DNA of 64,000 nucleotides from Emiliania huxleyi CCMP1516 (lineage: Eukaryota; Haptophyta; Isochrysidales; Noelaerhabdaceae), in NCBI RefSeq assembly GCF_000372725.1, contig NW_005201287.1:922272-986271 (forward strand), written 5' to 3'. Below, piece by piece: positions 50,571-61,875 of this stretch. Every line of letters begins with the position of its first letter. Position 1 is the stretch's first letter. A program made the position numbers and the translations under genes. The notes below the pieces were generated by a model, which made no database searches, was not told the origin of the DNA, and worked only from the letters and a program-made list of their open reading frames with translations.

Positions 50571-51898
50571 TCAACTCGACGAGGCTGGAGTACAGCTCCT
50601 AAGGCGCGAGGCGGGCGGGGCGGTGAGGTAGCAAACGGTGTGGCGGAGAAACTGAGCGGGTTGAATGGTAGATGCCTGGCTCTCTTTGAGCGTATAGACC
50701 TGGTTCGCCAGCTCAGCCCCCGCCTGCACAGGGTCCTGCGCGTCCCACCCACCGCGCCGGAGAGCAGCTGCCGCCTGTCGCAGGCTCGAGAGAGCCGACT
50801 GCCGACCTCCGTTCTCACTGGCCGCACTGGGAACTTCGCCATCGCCGCCGCCGCCGCCGTCGCCGCCTCTGCGTCCATCGCCCTCTCCAGGTTCCTCACT
50901 GCCGATGTCGCTGACCCACTCGCTAGCGCCGTTGCCAGAGGCGGAAACCCCGTTGAGCGCTCCCAGAGACCAGCACTTCTTCACCAGGTGGTTTTTGTAC
51001 TGGACCACGTAACGCATGTGGAGGGGCGAATCGGCAGGCAGCATGTTGCCACGCACAATCTCCTGAGTGTCGTTGCCGACGAATTTGTCAATCGAGTTCC
51101 AGTTCAGGTGCAGCATTTTGTGCCACGTCACCACGCAGGGAGGGCTGTGCGGGAACTGTTCGGCAAGCATGCCACACCACATGGCACCTAAAAAACGAGA
51201 TGGGCCTGAGTGCTGCCGAAGTGTGTACGAGTGGCTGGGCAGCGCGCCGGCACCCAGGTTCCATGCGCTCTTCTTGAGGAGGTACGGCTGTGACTCCAGC
51301 AAAAGTTTCGAGTGTGTCGCTTGCCAGGCTTTGCGCGTGAAGATGGGAGTCATCACCTCCATCTTGAGCACGCTCGACACGGCGCAGGACGCATCAAACT
51401 CGCCGTCGCGCAGGTAGCTGAGGTCCGTAGCCCGACAGCCAGGGTCGCACACCGTGTCCACGAGCCTTCGCCTGAACTGGCAGCCATGGCAGAGCGACGG
51501 CGGCCGCACTGCCGCGATCTTGGGTTGCGCGGCGCACGCGCCAACAGCGGTCATCGCCCGAAGGAAGGCATCAATCTCAAACGCGGGAGGCCACCTGCCA
51601 ACCAATATCTCACGTCACCAAAGGGCCGAAGTCGGCTCCTCCAGCTGCCCTCGGCGCACCAAAGGAGGTCGTCGTCAAGAAGCCAGACAAAGTCGAACGG
51701 GCGCGTGTACTCCTTGGTCAGGACTCGCCTCCAAAAGTATGGCTTGTGCGACCGAATCCGAGTCAGCTTGGCGCACGGAGGCATCGTGTGCAAGGTGCTC
51801 GGAGCAATCACGCCGCCATCCCAGCCTAGGAAGTTCAACGGACTGCACTTAGACAACCAAAAACGGAGCCCACCCCCTACAAAAGATCGCACGGCCAC
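50571..51898 (-). CDS. DUF707-like glycosyltransferase
   Basis: Two resolved exons, 51660-51898 and 50571-51594, with a 65-nt GT-AG intron splitting a Trp codon. Key segments: FDFVWLLDDDLLW at the position of the acidic (metal/nucleotide-sugar) motif, FEIDAFLRAMTAVGACAAQP (I-x-QP region) and SSVLKMEVMTPIFTRKAW, matching the VE-x-M-x-P-x-F-x-R-x-AW signature, then LHLNWNSIDKFVGN. The family is found in plants and algae as type II Golgi proteins of uncertain specificity. No ATG starts the long frame (it opens with GTG). The first ATG is at 51784 (MPPCAKLTRIR), so an N-terminal anchor exon is probably unseen upstream. The C-terminal 110 residues are low-complexity. Confidence 0.65.
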
Positions 51899-52124
51899 GG
51901 GGGCGGGGACCTGTTCCTTTTTAAAGCCGTACCCATCTCCTAGTAGAGGTGTGCGTTTTATTTATTTATTTGGCTTGTATGGTTGTATTTCCAAGAATAT
52001 TTTCTTTTCCCCCCCAAAATCGGTTCAAATTAGTAATTACAGTGCGCACTCTGTTTTCAAAATGAGAGAGCTCTACACATGTACAACAGGAGCTACCCTC
52101 AGACATACCCTACATCCTAAAAGA

Positions 52125-52871
52125 TCATCCCAAGAGTGGCGTTCTCTCCAGCTCCTCATCGCCTGCATATCCGGCTCTCAGGTAATCGCGCCTTCCAGTC
52201 GCCACTTCCTCCAGCATCTCCGCGTCATCGGACGAGCCCGCGAGACGCGCACACAACAGGTTGGCGCAAATCGCGCCGAGAGCCGAGAGAGCTCTACTCT
52301 CACGCCTGCGGCGGTCGAGGAGCTGCTTGTGGGCGAGCGTCGCTGGCGTAAAGTCGAACGCAGGCCCGAGCTGAGCCACTGCCAGGGCGATCGGAGCGTA
52401 GCCGTGGGCCAGCCTCGCCCCTGCCGCTGGCCATCGGTCGATGGCGAGGCGGAGGAGGTGCCAGGCGATGGCGGCAATGGCGCAGCCAATGAGAAGGTCG
52501 AGCGTGACGGAGCCAAGCCCGCCGCCAAACACCGCGACGCCGACGCTGTAGCCAAGAATCGTGGGGAGCTGCCACTTCTCAAGGATCCGCTGCAAGGCGA
52601 GCCCCGACACGAGCTCTGCTTGCGTGAGAGGCGAGGCCGCCTCGACCAAAAGCCACTCTCGACAGCTCGGGCACTGCGACATGGGAAACTCTCCGCAATC
52701 CTTCGCTGCTCGCTCCCCGAGCGCGCTGAGCTCTCGCCGCTGCACCTCGAGGCTCGCGAAGCATACGCGGCAGAATTTGATTGAGGAGGAAGGAGGCGGA
52801 CGGCAGCACGGCAGGCGCGCCAATTCAGAGAGCGGCAGTCCGTCCTCGTAGCAGATCGCGCAGCAGAACAT
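52125..52871 (-). CDS. RING-type zinc finger membrane protein (putative E3 ligase)
   Basis: 248 residues, intronless, starting MFCCAICYEDGLPL. Zinc ligands by spacing: C4-x2-C7, C22/C23, C34-x2-C37 and C67-x2-C70 (SQCPSCREWL). No histidine occupies the usual C-x-H position, so it is an all-cysteine variant. A hydrophobic region at about 103-142 (TILGYSVGVAVFGGGLGSVT and LLIGCAIAAIAWHLL) gives two helices; a further weak helix may lie near 160-175. Likely ubiquitin ligase on an endomembrane (inference from architecture). TATATATAT immediately precedes and overlaps the ATG region (52868-52878). The long open frame upstream to 53228 is low-quality sequence and excluded. Confidence 0.65.
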   Translation of the reverse strand: MFCCAICYEDGLPLSELARLPCCRPPPSSSIKFCRVCFASLEVQRRELSALGERAAKDCGEFPMSQCPSCREWLLVEAASPLTQAELVSGLALQRILEKWQLPTILGYSVGVAVFGGGLGSVTLDLLIGCAIAAIAWHLLRLAIDRWPAAGARLAHGYAPIALAVAQLGPAFDFTPATLAHKQLLDRRRRESRALSALGAICANLLCARLAGSSDDAEMLEEVATGRRDYLRAGYAGDEELERTPLLG

Positions 52872-53488
52872 ATATATATGCGAGAGGGCACCCCCGAGGA
52901 TTTGTTTTCTTTTTCGAAAACAAAATAACGCACGGGCCCTCAGCGGAGCTGGGAAGAGGACCGCCGCAAGCGGCGTGGCGTGGGTCGGTTGTGCATCCCT
53001 CCGGGGGCCCCTCTGCGCCGGGGAGGCGTTGTTGGAGGCTAGGACGCAAGCGTCCGTCGCCCTTTTCAAACTCGGGGCCCACTCCGCTACGCTCCGACCC
53101 GAATTTGGAGGGCCTGAAAAGTTTAAGGTGTTGCTGCGCAAAAGGGGGAACCGCGGCAGAGTAACTGCATCTGCGCGGGTAGAGCCCTTTTGCGCGGTAT
53201 TAACGCACACACCGCGACTGCCCCGCAAGGCGCGCGATACACACAGCTAGAAGTCAGTCAGTCACCGTCCTCAGGCGGGGGTCACAGAACACCGAGTCCA
53301 TAAAGCTAAGCTCCTCCTCGCCTTCAGGCTCAGCAAGCTGCATCGACACCGGCCCATCAGCGGTTAGAGGGGGGAGATCTAGAGGATCATCTGAGCTGGA
53401 GCTAGCGGCGGCGGCCGAGCTAGCGGCGGCGGCCGGGGTGCGAACCGGCGGCATCACTGATTCAGGCTTGAACCCGGGCTGCTGGTAG
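52872..53488. other. intergenic with possible C-terminal exon of the next gene
   Basis: The first half has no gene. 53254-53488 is open on the - strand with an acidic, serine-rich tail (EPEGEEELSFMDSVFCDPRL) that could be a spliced C-terminus of the unknown gene at 53489-56031. Confidence 0.35.
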
Positions 53489-56031
53489 CTAGGGCAGAGT
53501 GATGCCGTTGGCAGCGGCGCGCTCCTCAGCCCAAGACAGGAGCTCTTCAAAGCGGTTGACTCGGGGCAGTAGGGCAGCTATGGGCACATGATCTCTAACC
53601 CCCAAAAGCCCCAAAAGGGCAGTGCCCTCGTCTGGGCGCCTGAAGATGGAAAAGGAGCCAGTCGGGTTGCTAGCGTGCACATCTGGTAGCTGTGTGTAGC
53701 CGGCGACAACACGCGGCGGTGGCGGCAGCGGCGGTGGCGTTGGCAGCGGCGATGGTGGAGGCACAGGACCGCACTCACTGTCCCACCGCCATCCGGTCGG
53801 AAGCTGGTAGTCGCCCCGCATCTCGACTACCCGCAGTGCAGCATCCAAAGGCGTCTGAAAAAAGTCGAGGTTCTCTCTGAGATGATAAATGTCTTCTGCA
53901 GCATGATGGTCCATCACAAAGTAGTCGCCATATTCCCACTTGCCTAGGAATGTCTGCGCCGGCTCGAGGTCCCAGTTAAACTTCCGGTGTTGAAACCCTT
54001 CGTAGCCAACTACGCGGTTGGTGCTGTGGCAGTAGCGGACATGAAGACGTACCGGACCGACCAGCCCAGCGAGCCAGTCGTGCGACGCTTTCAGTTCTGC
54101 AAGCCTGCGATCCTCCTCACACGGATCCTTAGGCTCACACGAGCCATCGCAACTCGCGCGGAAGTAGCAGTGGCAGAAGCGCGGTCGTTGCGCGGTGGCT
54201 CGGCGCTTGACAAGCGCACGCTCAATAGCATCGGCATCTGCCTCGACCCAAATTCCGGGTTTGGGCAGATTTGGCTCGAGAGCGTGGGCAGCATCGCGCG
54301 CAACCCTCTCTGCTGTGGGACGATACGGTGCAGGTAGGTTAGTGTCTGTCTCGGGCCACGCAGGCGGCGGCTCACCCCACTTGTGTCGCCAGAGAGAGCC
54401 GTGCCCGCCACGCGCCAGCGAGTGGTCACCCACTTCGCCCGGATCAAACATGCCATCCTGGCGTCGGCAGAGGTGATCAGTAAATTCGCCACCCACAATC
54501 GGATCGTAGCTAAAGTCGCATGGCGAGAGCGAGTGACCAAGCAAGTTGCGGCTGAACGTGCTCGACTCAATGATGTAGTGCAATGGCTGCGGGCCATAGG
54601 CTATCCCGTACTTGGCTGCAATCTCGCTGATGTCCATATTGCGACGTTCAGGATACAACGTCGACGTCTGCATGCTCTCCAGCATCTTTGCTGCACCATC
54701 GTAATTGCTGAAGTGGATCACACCGCGGAAGTGCAGCAGTCGTTGGTGGAGTGGCGGTTTGTGCTGGTCCGCAAACTTGGGAGTAGGGGGCGTGCCAGCG
54801 AGGATGAGGCATCGCATGGCCAGCGAGTCGCCACGGTTGAGCACCATGCGAGCCAGCAGCAGCTTCACACGCAGTAGAGTACGCTGTGCAACGCACCAGC
54901 CGCGGCGGGGAATCCAATAATCCGATAGTCCGCCTGAGCTCCACCAGGCCGGCCATTGTGTCCGCTCAGCTCTGCCTCGTACGCAGTCCACCAGTTGCGT
55001 GCGGCCCTTGGAATGACACAGTGCTCTTGGCACGGCTCCTCCATCCCGGCACCGCATAGCTCACACGGGTCTTCGTCAAACTCCTCTCGCGCCCGCGCGT
55101 TTTTGCACGGGTAGCAGTTGACGCCGCCGCCCCTCAAGCGCCACATCTCAGGCGCAAACTCGACGTCCAGGTACTCGGTGGTACCATCGACAATGCAACG
55201 CAGTGCATGTATAAAGCGCACCAGCTCAGTTTTGTACTCAACCCACTGGAATGCATCAGTGTACCACGTCTGCTTCCATTCGCACGGCCGCATTGATTGA
55301 TAGCACACGCGTTTGACCGGCGGCTGCGCTGACCACTTGTGGTTGTCGTGGTCGGCGTTGCGTGGGTCTAGGAGAGGCAGCTGTAGCCGTTCTGCCTGTG
55401 CCTCGGCACTCTCATTGAATCGTGGCTGTGTCGTCAGCGCGGGCATAGCATCGGCCAGTGATCTCCAGAATCTTGGCGGTTTGTCGGTGAGCCCGGCGCA
55501 CGTAAAACTTTCTCGTGGCACCCATGGCATCGGGGGCGGCTGCGGTGTGGGATGCAGCGCGGCTGGGTCGGGTAGAGGAACCGTATCATCCGGCTGCTGC
55601 TGATCCGGCGGTTGAAGCGGGGGAAGTGGTGGGAGAAGCGGCTCGGCCTGTGCGGTGAGGTCAGTGCGCCTGCCCCGTTGCGTCCAGTCACGGACCCATG
55701 CGCCCTGCATCATGGCAACTGCTCGCCACTGAGCGTCGTCGAACTCGATCGCCTGCCACGGCCCCGGCAAGATGCATTCACCCCACTCACCAGCTTGGCC
55801 CACCTGGTACGGATAGCGCTTCTTCTGGAGCACGATGATCGCCTCAAGGGCGCCGCTCCTGCACCACAGCGCGCAACGGGACAGCAGCTGCTTGTTCTCT
55901 CCGCACTCCTTCAGCCGCAGCAGCTCCGCCTCGGTCGCAGGCGTGAGCGTAAGCCGGTCTGTCTTATGCCGGTCCGGCATATGGTGACCCCAGAGATGGC
56001 GCGAAGTCGCGATGCGCTTTTCCCCGATCAT
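53489..56031 (-). CDS. large unknown protein with cysteine clusters, two frames (frameshift or intron)
   Basis: Two long overlapping frames, 54865-56031 and 53489-55057, together about 850 residues. The switch lies around 54865-54905, after IIGFPAAAGALHSVLYC, and the second frame resumes KLLLARMVLNRGDSLAMRCL. Either an intron, a frameshift or a sequencing error explains it. Cysteine clusters: CYPC-x(15)-CELC followed by EEPCQEHC, and CHCYFRASCDGSC. The rest is Trp-rich and globular (KWEYGDYFVMDHHAAEDIYH, VHFSNYDGAAKMLESMQ-like text near 54690). Base composition is visibly lower in GC than neighbouring genes. No family is recognised. A domesticated transposon or a horizontally acquired gene are both possible. 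No repeat ends were found around it. Confidence 0.55.
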
Positions 56032-56328
56032 TTCGTCCGTCCAATCGAAGGAAGCGCTGGATCGCCCATGTTATGGCGTTTACCAAACTTGCCCCGACGT
56101 TGTCGTATTTGGGAGCCACGGTCCTGCTTTTGTTTTCACGGGTTACGAAGCTGAGTACCGCGTCTGCGACGCGGGCGCCTTGCGGGCAGAGCCCTTAGCC
56201 ACCCTTTATCTTGCGCGGTCAAAACTGAACCTCTCCACAGAAAAGAAGAAATTTTGCTTTTCCTTGCCGCCATCTCGCTCCGTGCTTCCTGCAGTCGCCA
56301 CGCGTCGCCACGAAGGCGACTGCGGTGA

Positions 56329-57624
56329 ATGGAAGACCCTGCGCCCTCGCCGACCCCACTTCTCGCACGCCGGCGCCGCACCTACGTCGGACGCGACAGA
56401 GCCCTCATCACTGCGGGCTACGTCGGCTCCTTCTTTGCGATCGGCGTCTGCTTGGCCTCGCTCGGGCCGCTCTTGCCAGAGCTGGCCTCAAAGACGGGTC
56501 GAACCCTGCCGGAGCTCTCCTTCCTCTTCGTGGCCCGCTCGGTCGGCTATGTGCTCGGGTCGCTGCTCGGCGGCGTGATCTTCGATCGGGTTGACGTCAC
56601 ACACGCCCCTCTCGTCGTCGGCAACCTGCTCTGCGCCCTCGGCTGCGCCACGCTGCCGTCGCTCTCCGCGCTGCCGAGCCTCGCCGCCGCCATCTCTACG
56701 CAGGGTGCCTGCATGGGCCTGCTCGACACGGGCGGCAACGTGCTCCTCATCTGGCTGCAGGGCCCCACCCGCGTCGAGCCGTACATGCAGGCGATGCACG
56801 CCGCCTTCGCCGTCGGCGCCGTCGCCTCGCCGCTCTTCATCGAGTGGGCCCTGACGGAGCTGCGCTCGTTTGCTCCCGCCTTCTACTCGATCGCCGCCTT
56901 CCTCGCGCTCTGCAGCCTGCCGCTCGCAACTTACCGCGGGCCTCTCGCCCCGGCGGAGGACGCGGCCGCACGAGGCGGCGGCGGCGGCGACGGCGTGAAG
57001 GACCGCGGCGAGAGGGAGGCGGCCGGGCGGCGCTGTGCGGTCCGCGCGCTCGTGTGCGGAAGCGCGCTCTGCCTCCTCTTCGCGGTCGGCGCCGAGGTGA
57101 CGTTCGGCGGGTTTGCGACCACTTTCGGCATCGAGGCTCTCGCGATGAGCGACGGCTCCGCGCGCGGGTTCGCCTCGGTCTTCTGGGGCGGTCTCGCGGC
57201 GGGGCGGATCGCGGCGGTGCCCGCAGCGGCGCGCCTCAGTCCCGCCACGATTCTCGGCGCGTCGATGGCAGGCAGCCTGGTCTTCTCCGCAACGGCCTGC
57301 CTGCCCGCCGCGCCGCCGGCGGTGCCGTGGGTCGCCGCCGCCGGCTTCGGCTTCTCGCTCGCCTCGATCTTTCCGACTGTGCTCACGCACGCCGAGCGCG
57401 CCACCCGCTTGTCCGGCCGCGTCGCCTCCCTCTTCGTCGTGTCGGCCGCCGTCGGCGAGCTGCTCATGCCGCTCTGCGTCGCGCTGCTCTTTGTGCGCAC
57501 TCCGGCGGCCTTCCCTCGCTCCGTCCTCGCCGCGTGCGTCGCGCAGACCGTGGCTTTTGGCGTGGCCCACCGCGCGGCTCGCCGCTTGTCGAGAGGGGTA
57601 CTTAGAGGGATGGCCGCTAGGTAG
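56329..57624 (+). CDS. major facilitator superfamily transporter (MFSD4/Na+-glucose type)
   Basis: 431 residues, intronless, with twelve hydrophobic segments. The N-terminal half resembles fucose/glucose transporters of the MFS: ITAGYVGSFFAIGVCLASLG, GYVLGSLLGGVIFDR (the D-R loop between TM2 and TM3), TQGACMGLLDTGGNVLLIWL and FAVGAVASPLFIEWAL. A charged glycine-rich loop (about 210-240) separates the halves; then GAEVTFGGFATTFGIEALAM, SVFWGGLAAGRIAAVPAAAR and FSLASIFPTVLTHAER. Expected: proton- or sodium-coupled sugar or organic solute uptake; substrate unknown. The first ATG after an upstream stop was used. It is divergently oriented from the unknown - strand gene, 297 bp away. Confidence 0.85.
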   Translation: MEDPAPSPTPLLARRRRTYVGRDRALITAGYVGSFFAIGVCLASLGPLLPELASKTGRTLPELSFLFVARSVGYVLGSLLGGVIFDRVDVTHAPLVVGNLLCALGCATLPSLSALPSLAAAISTQGACMGLLDTGGNVLLIWLQGPTRVEPYMQAMHAAFAVGAVASPLFIEWALTELRSFAPAFYSIAAFLALCSLPLATYRGPLAPAEDAAARGGGGGDGVKDRGEREAAGRRCAVRALVCGSALCLLFAVGAEVTFGGFATTFGIEALAMSDGSARGFASVFWGGLAAGRIAAVPAAARLSPATILGASMAGSLVFSATACLPAAPPAVPWVAAAGFGFSLASIFPTVLTHAERATRLSGRVASLFVVSAAVGELLMPLCVALLFVRTPAAFPRSVLAACVAQTVAFGVAHRAARRLSRGVLRGMAAR

Positions 57625-57869
57625 TGGACAGGGGTATGACAGTGCTAGGCGAAATCGCAAAAGTTGCTCTCCTTATTTGTTGAACTTGTTAGTATCTTGT
57701 ACACCGGACACACACACAGTTTTCAGTTTCCACACGCGGAAACACACACGACCCGACGACCGGGTGCGACACACTCCACACTACACACACACGCGACTCC
57801 CCCGCGAGCCGCGTCACGAGCCAGACACTCGAGAACGAGATTGTATGTACAGCATAACTCAACCTGGGC

Positions 57870-59877
57870 TCACAAGGTCACGAGGCGAACACATCGCGCT
57901 TCTGCAGAGCCCACCTCCTCGGGCTGTTCGTAGCCATCGGCGCTCGCCAACACTACAGGAGAGCTCGCCGCTCTGACGGGCAGGGCAGGGCCTGCGTCGC
58001 TCAGAAACGACTCTGGCGCATCATGCCAGTCATCCGCTGCCGCCCTCCCTGGCTCGTCGGGAGGCAAGGCCCGGCCTGAGCACGCATATATCTTTGGGTT
58101 GAGTGGCGGCGGCATCCCGGCGACGATGGACTCGTGGTCGTCCTCCTCGTCCTCATCCTCCTGCGGTTGCTTGATTGGCTGCTGCTCTTCGTGGCCAGCG
58201 GCTGCGCCTTCAAAGGCCTTCGCGTGTCGCTGCGGACAACGTGCGAGGACTCGGCGGAGAGCGAACAAAAAACAGCAGCCGAGCACGAGGGTGAGCGCTA
58301 ACTGAAAGGAGAAGGACGACAATGGCCATGGAGTTGTGGAAACTCGTTGACAGCGGCCCGACTCATGAAGCCGTTGTAAGCCGGCTGCGAAATCCGCACG
58401 CAAGAGTACCGTTCCAGCAGGCGCTTCTCTGGAAGCAAGGAGGACAGCAAGCCGCCTCGCGAGCTCAAGTGCTGCCGCCTCGGGCTGCGTCCAGAGGCCC
58501 CCGTGCGCTGAATCGCCCGGCACGGCGAGCATTGCGTGCGACGCCGGCAGGAGATCAAGTACGACCATGGTCCGTCGCGAGAGACCGCCATCCTCCTTCT
58601 CTTCATCCGCTGTGCCGGTTGCTGGCGGGCGCAGCTCGACGCATCGTACCCGTCCCTCCGCCACGCCCAGTGCCGCCGACACATCACGCCCGACGCGGGC
58701 CGCAGCCAGCTCGATGGGTGAGTTGGCTGCAAAGAGGGAGAATTGGGTCCGCACCGCTCCATGGGCCGGAGGGTGCAGCTTCAGCGTCGGGAGTGGCTCC
58801 GAAGCGGCGGAAGGCTCGGGCCAGCCTTTGATGTTGCTGGGCAGCACGCGGAAGCTACAGCCCTCGGGACAGCGCAGCTCAACCACGAGGCGGCTCTCGT
58901 TTGTGCGGCTGACCAGTGCATCCCATCGCGTCGTCGATGTCCGCCGATACTGCACCGACCATAGCACACCGTGCGAGGCGCAGCCACGGAGCACCCCGCC
59001 CCACTCGATGAGGTAGGAGGCGCTACTCTGCGCCTGCACGACTGGTGCTGCGCGCATTTCGTCGGCGTAGCCGCCCGCTACGAGGGACGCCGACTGGGGC
59101 CCGGGCGCGCTCTCGCCTCGCGAGTTTGTCGCGCGCAATCGAAAGACAAACGCCGATCGAGTAGTCACCCCGCTCGTCCCCGCCTCAACGATGACCTCCT
59201 CGCTCCCCTCGAGGGAGCGCCGGGCCACCGACCAATGTGGCGTTGGCCCCGCAGGGGAGACTTCAAGGTCAAGGCTGGCGTCAGCTGAGCAGCCCACGCG
59301 CAACGCGGGCAGGCGGAGCCGGATGGAGTCGCAGGTCGACTGGGCGCGCGGAAGCGGCGCCTCAGGAGGGTCGGGCGCCGACTCGACACGCCCCGTGGTC
59401 TCGTCCTCCCACTCGCTCCACTGCCCGCGGACGCCCGCGGCGCTGACGGCAGCGATTGCAAAGCGATAGGTGGTGGCGGCTCGGAGCCCGGTGGCAATGA
59501 ACTCTGTGCTGTCGGCGGGCACGTCGAGGAGCGCCTCCTCGTGGGGCGACGGGCCGTCGAGCATGGTGGCGCGAAGCAGCAATCGCTCGACAGGCTGACC
59601 GCCCCTCTGGGCAGGCAGCACCCAACGAACGGTGATGGCATCGCAGGAGGTTGTGCGGAGCCGCAGCCGCTTTGGCGGGCTCAATAATGCGGGAGCAAGC
59701 GGCGGGCGTGGCGGCGGCGGAGGTGGTGGGGGCGCGGCCGGCCTCGGAGGCGGCCGCGGGCCGGGCGGCGGCGGCGGTGGTTCTGGCGGAGGGGGACTCG
59801 GGGGCGGCGGCGGCGGTGGGTGCGGCGGGGCTGGGCTTGGCGGCGGCGGAGGCGGCGGCGGCGGAGGAGGAGGGTGC

Positions 59878-59908
<31 letters not shown>

Positions 59909-61379
59909 CGGGACTCGGCGGTGGCATCGGTGGCGGAGGAGGCGATGGGGGAATGTTGGCTTCGCATGTGATGAAGAGTGGGTAGCGCGGGCTGCCCGTA
60001 AAGGCCATCCGAACTCCGACGGCACCGTCGCCAAGGCGGAGCTGCCACGCGTGTGGGCCTGTCCTGAGCAGCTCGGCGCCCCAGACCGCCTTTGGGGCGG
60101 GCATTGGCGGATCCGCGGCGAAGGTTGGGCTGAGCACGGCGCCAGGCTGGCTGCGGGACAACTCGATGCGCGCGGTGAAGCCCACCGCCGTCTCAGCGGC
60201 CACCACATATGAGGCACCGAGGACGCAGGCGGGCGGGTTGGGTGGCGGAGGTCGAGGCGGCGGCGATGGAGGGCGGGGCGGCGAGGGCGAGGGCGGCGGC
60301 GAGGGCGACTCAAAGAGGTCGTGAGTGCACGAAATGAGCCGCGGGGTCCGGGTTCCGGGCCCATCACCGACGAACTCGAATGCGTCGCCGCTTGTTCCGA
60401 GCAGCGTAAATGTGGCGAGGAACTCACCCGACGACTCGGCAGCGCCGAGAAAGGTGGCGCGCGGGTCCGAGGATGAGAGTGCCACCGGAGCCTCGAAATG
60501 TAGATTTATCATCGCGCCCTCTGACCAGTGCTCTAGCGCCACGCGGGCTGCAAAGCCAGCCCCGGCGCCTTCGCGCGCCCGGTACGCCACACCCAAGTCA
60601 CACGGCCGGGGCCTCGGTGGTGGCGGCGGCCGTGGCGGCGGCGGCGGTGGCGGCGGTGGCGGCGGTGGCGGTGGCTTGGGGCTCGATGGCTCCGGGGAGG
60701 GCACTCCCAGTGGAGGTGGCGGAGGGGCCGGCTTGGGAGTGCAGAAGCCACAGGCACGGCAGTGGCACCAGGTGCAAGCCCAGTCGGCGGCATCCTCCCG
60801 ACACCAGGTGGCGCACGTCATGACCTCCGAATCCCCCTCTGCCACGCCGTGCGCCGACTGGCAAACCAGTAAGCGTGGCGGCGGTGGCGGCGGCAGCGGC
60901 TCCCCGGCGTCCCATCCATGCGAAATGTCGTCGCCTTCCGCCGCAGCTGACACGGGTCGCCCGGTGGTCCGCTGCTCGACGTGGATCGGCTGCGACGGCC
61001 AGGGTGGCCAAGGCGATGGCGACGGCGGCGGTGGTGGAGGGGGTAGCGGCGGTGGCATTGGAGATGGCGGCATTGGAGGAGCGGGTCTCGGCGGAGGTGG
61101 AGACGGGTCCGGGGCCCAGGGTGGCGGTGGCGATGGATCTGGCGCCCATGGTGGATCCGGCGCAGGTCCGCCCTGGTCGACCGCCTCGTGGGCCATCACA
61201 GAGGATCGGCAGAAGTCGCATGAGCTGCAGTGGCACCACGTGCAATGGTGGACCTGCCGCTGCGAGTCGCACCATTGCTCGCACGTGGGAACAGCGGCAT
61301 CGCCGTGCTCCGTTCGGCCTCGGTCGCACCGCTGGCCGGTCGGCGGCGCGGCGAACAGCATGCAGACGATCGCCAGCAT
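57870..61379 (-). CDS. large secreted/type I membrane protein: Cys-rich, proline-rich, carbohydrate-binding-like and FN3-like domains
   Basis: 1,169 residues in one uninterrupted exon. Signal peptide MLAIVCMLFAAPPTG. Two matching cysteine modules (residues 33-57 and 189-213) share a C-x3-WC...C-x-WCHC-x2-C-x-FC pattern. Long polyproline (SPPPP) linkers separate them from two related domains, starting CDLGVAYRAREGAGAGFAAR (about 260) and CVLGASYVVAAETAVGFTAR, which look like CBM2/expansin-type beta sandwiches. Fibronectin III-like repeats follow (ITVRWVLPAQRGGQPVERLL, TYRFAIAAVSAAGVRGQWSE). Near the C-terminus a helix (LALTLVLGCCFLFALRRVLA) precedes an acidic cytosolic tail. Likely a cell-surface or extracellular-matrix glycoprotein. 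An in-frame ATG at 61511 would bury the signal peptide, so 61379 is preferred. Confidence 0.75.
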
Positions 61380-61875
61380 AGTCTGACGGCGGCGGGCGCT
61401 TCGCTCTCTTGCGCGCACGTCCCGCCCCCCCGGCCCGACGCGAGGATGAATACTCGTATCGACACGCCCACGTGGGGCACGCTGGACCTCGAAGTGAGCT
61501 GTCAGTCTCATGGTCGGCCCGCCTGCCTTCTGTTTGTGGTGGCGGCGTGCCGTCCTCCTCCCACCCCTCCCACTTGGATTCTTCGCTTTTTTTTTTGAGC
61601 CGTAACTCTCCCTCTTTTTTTTTCTAAGACAAGTACTAGTGAAGTTCTATTTTGGGGCGTTCAGTTTACAGTGAAAAAGAATTTCAGTTAAAGAAACTGA
61701 TGATATTGCTTGTGTGTATGTGTCGCGCCTTGCGGGCGCGGAAAGCAGGAACCTCTTCCCAAGAAGCGAGCGCCACTCTTGGAGCGCCGCCACCACATCG
61801 AGCGCAACCGCCTCCAATATAGATAGTACGACGGGCGAGCCTGGCGTCTCACGCCGCCAAAACGCCTGCGGCGTC
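61380..61875. other. intergenic, with truncated dispersed repeat
   Basis: 5' flank of the surface-protein gene and 3' flank of the HSP70-like gene. 61540-61600 carries a truncated copy of the GTGGTGGCGGCGTGCCGTC block also found at 920 and 27795. AT-rich poly-T runs follow. No gene seen. Confidence 0.5.

Noticed and set aside
59632..59985. Glycine-rich protein on the + strand
   Set aside because: Antisense shadow of polyproline linkers in the - strand surface-protein gene.
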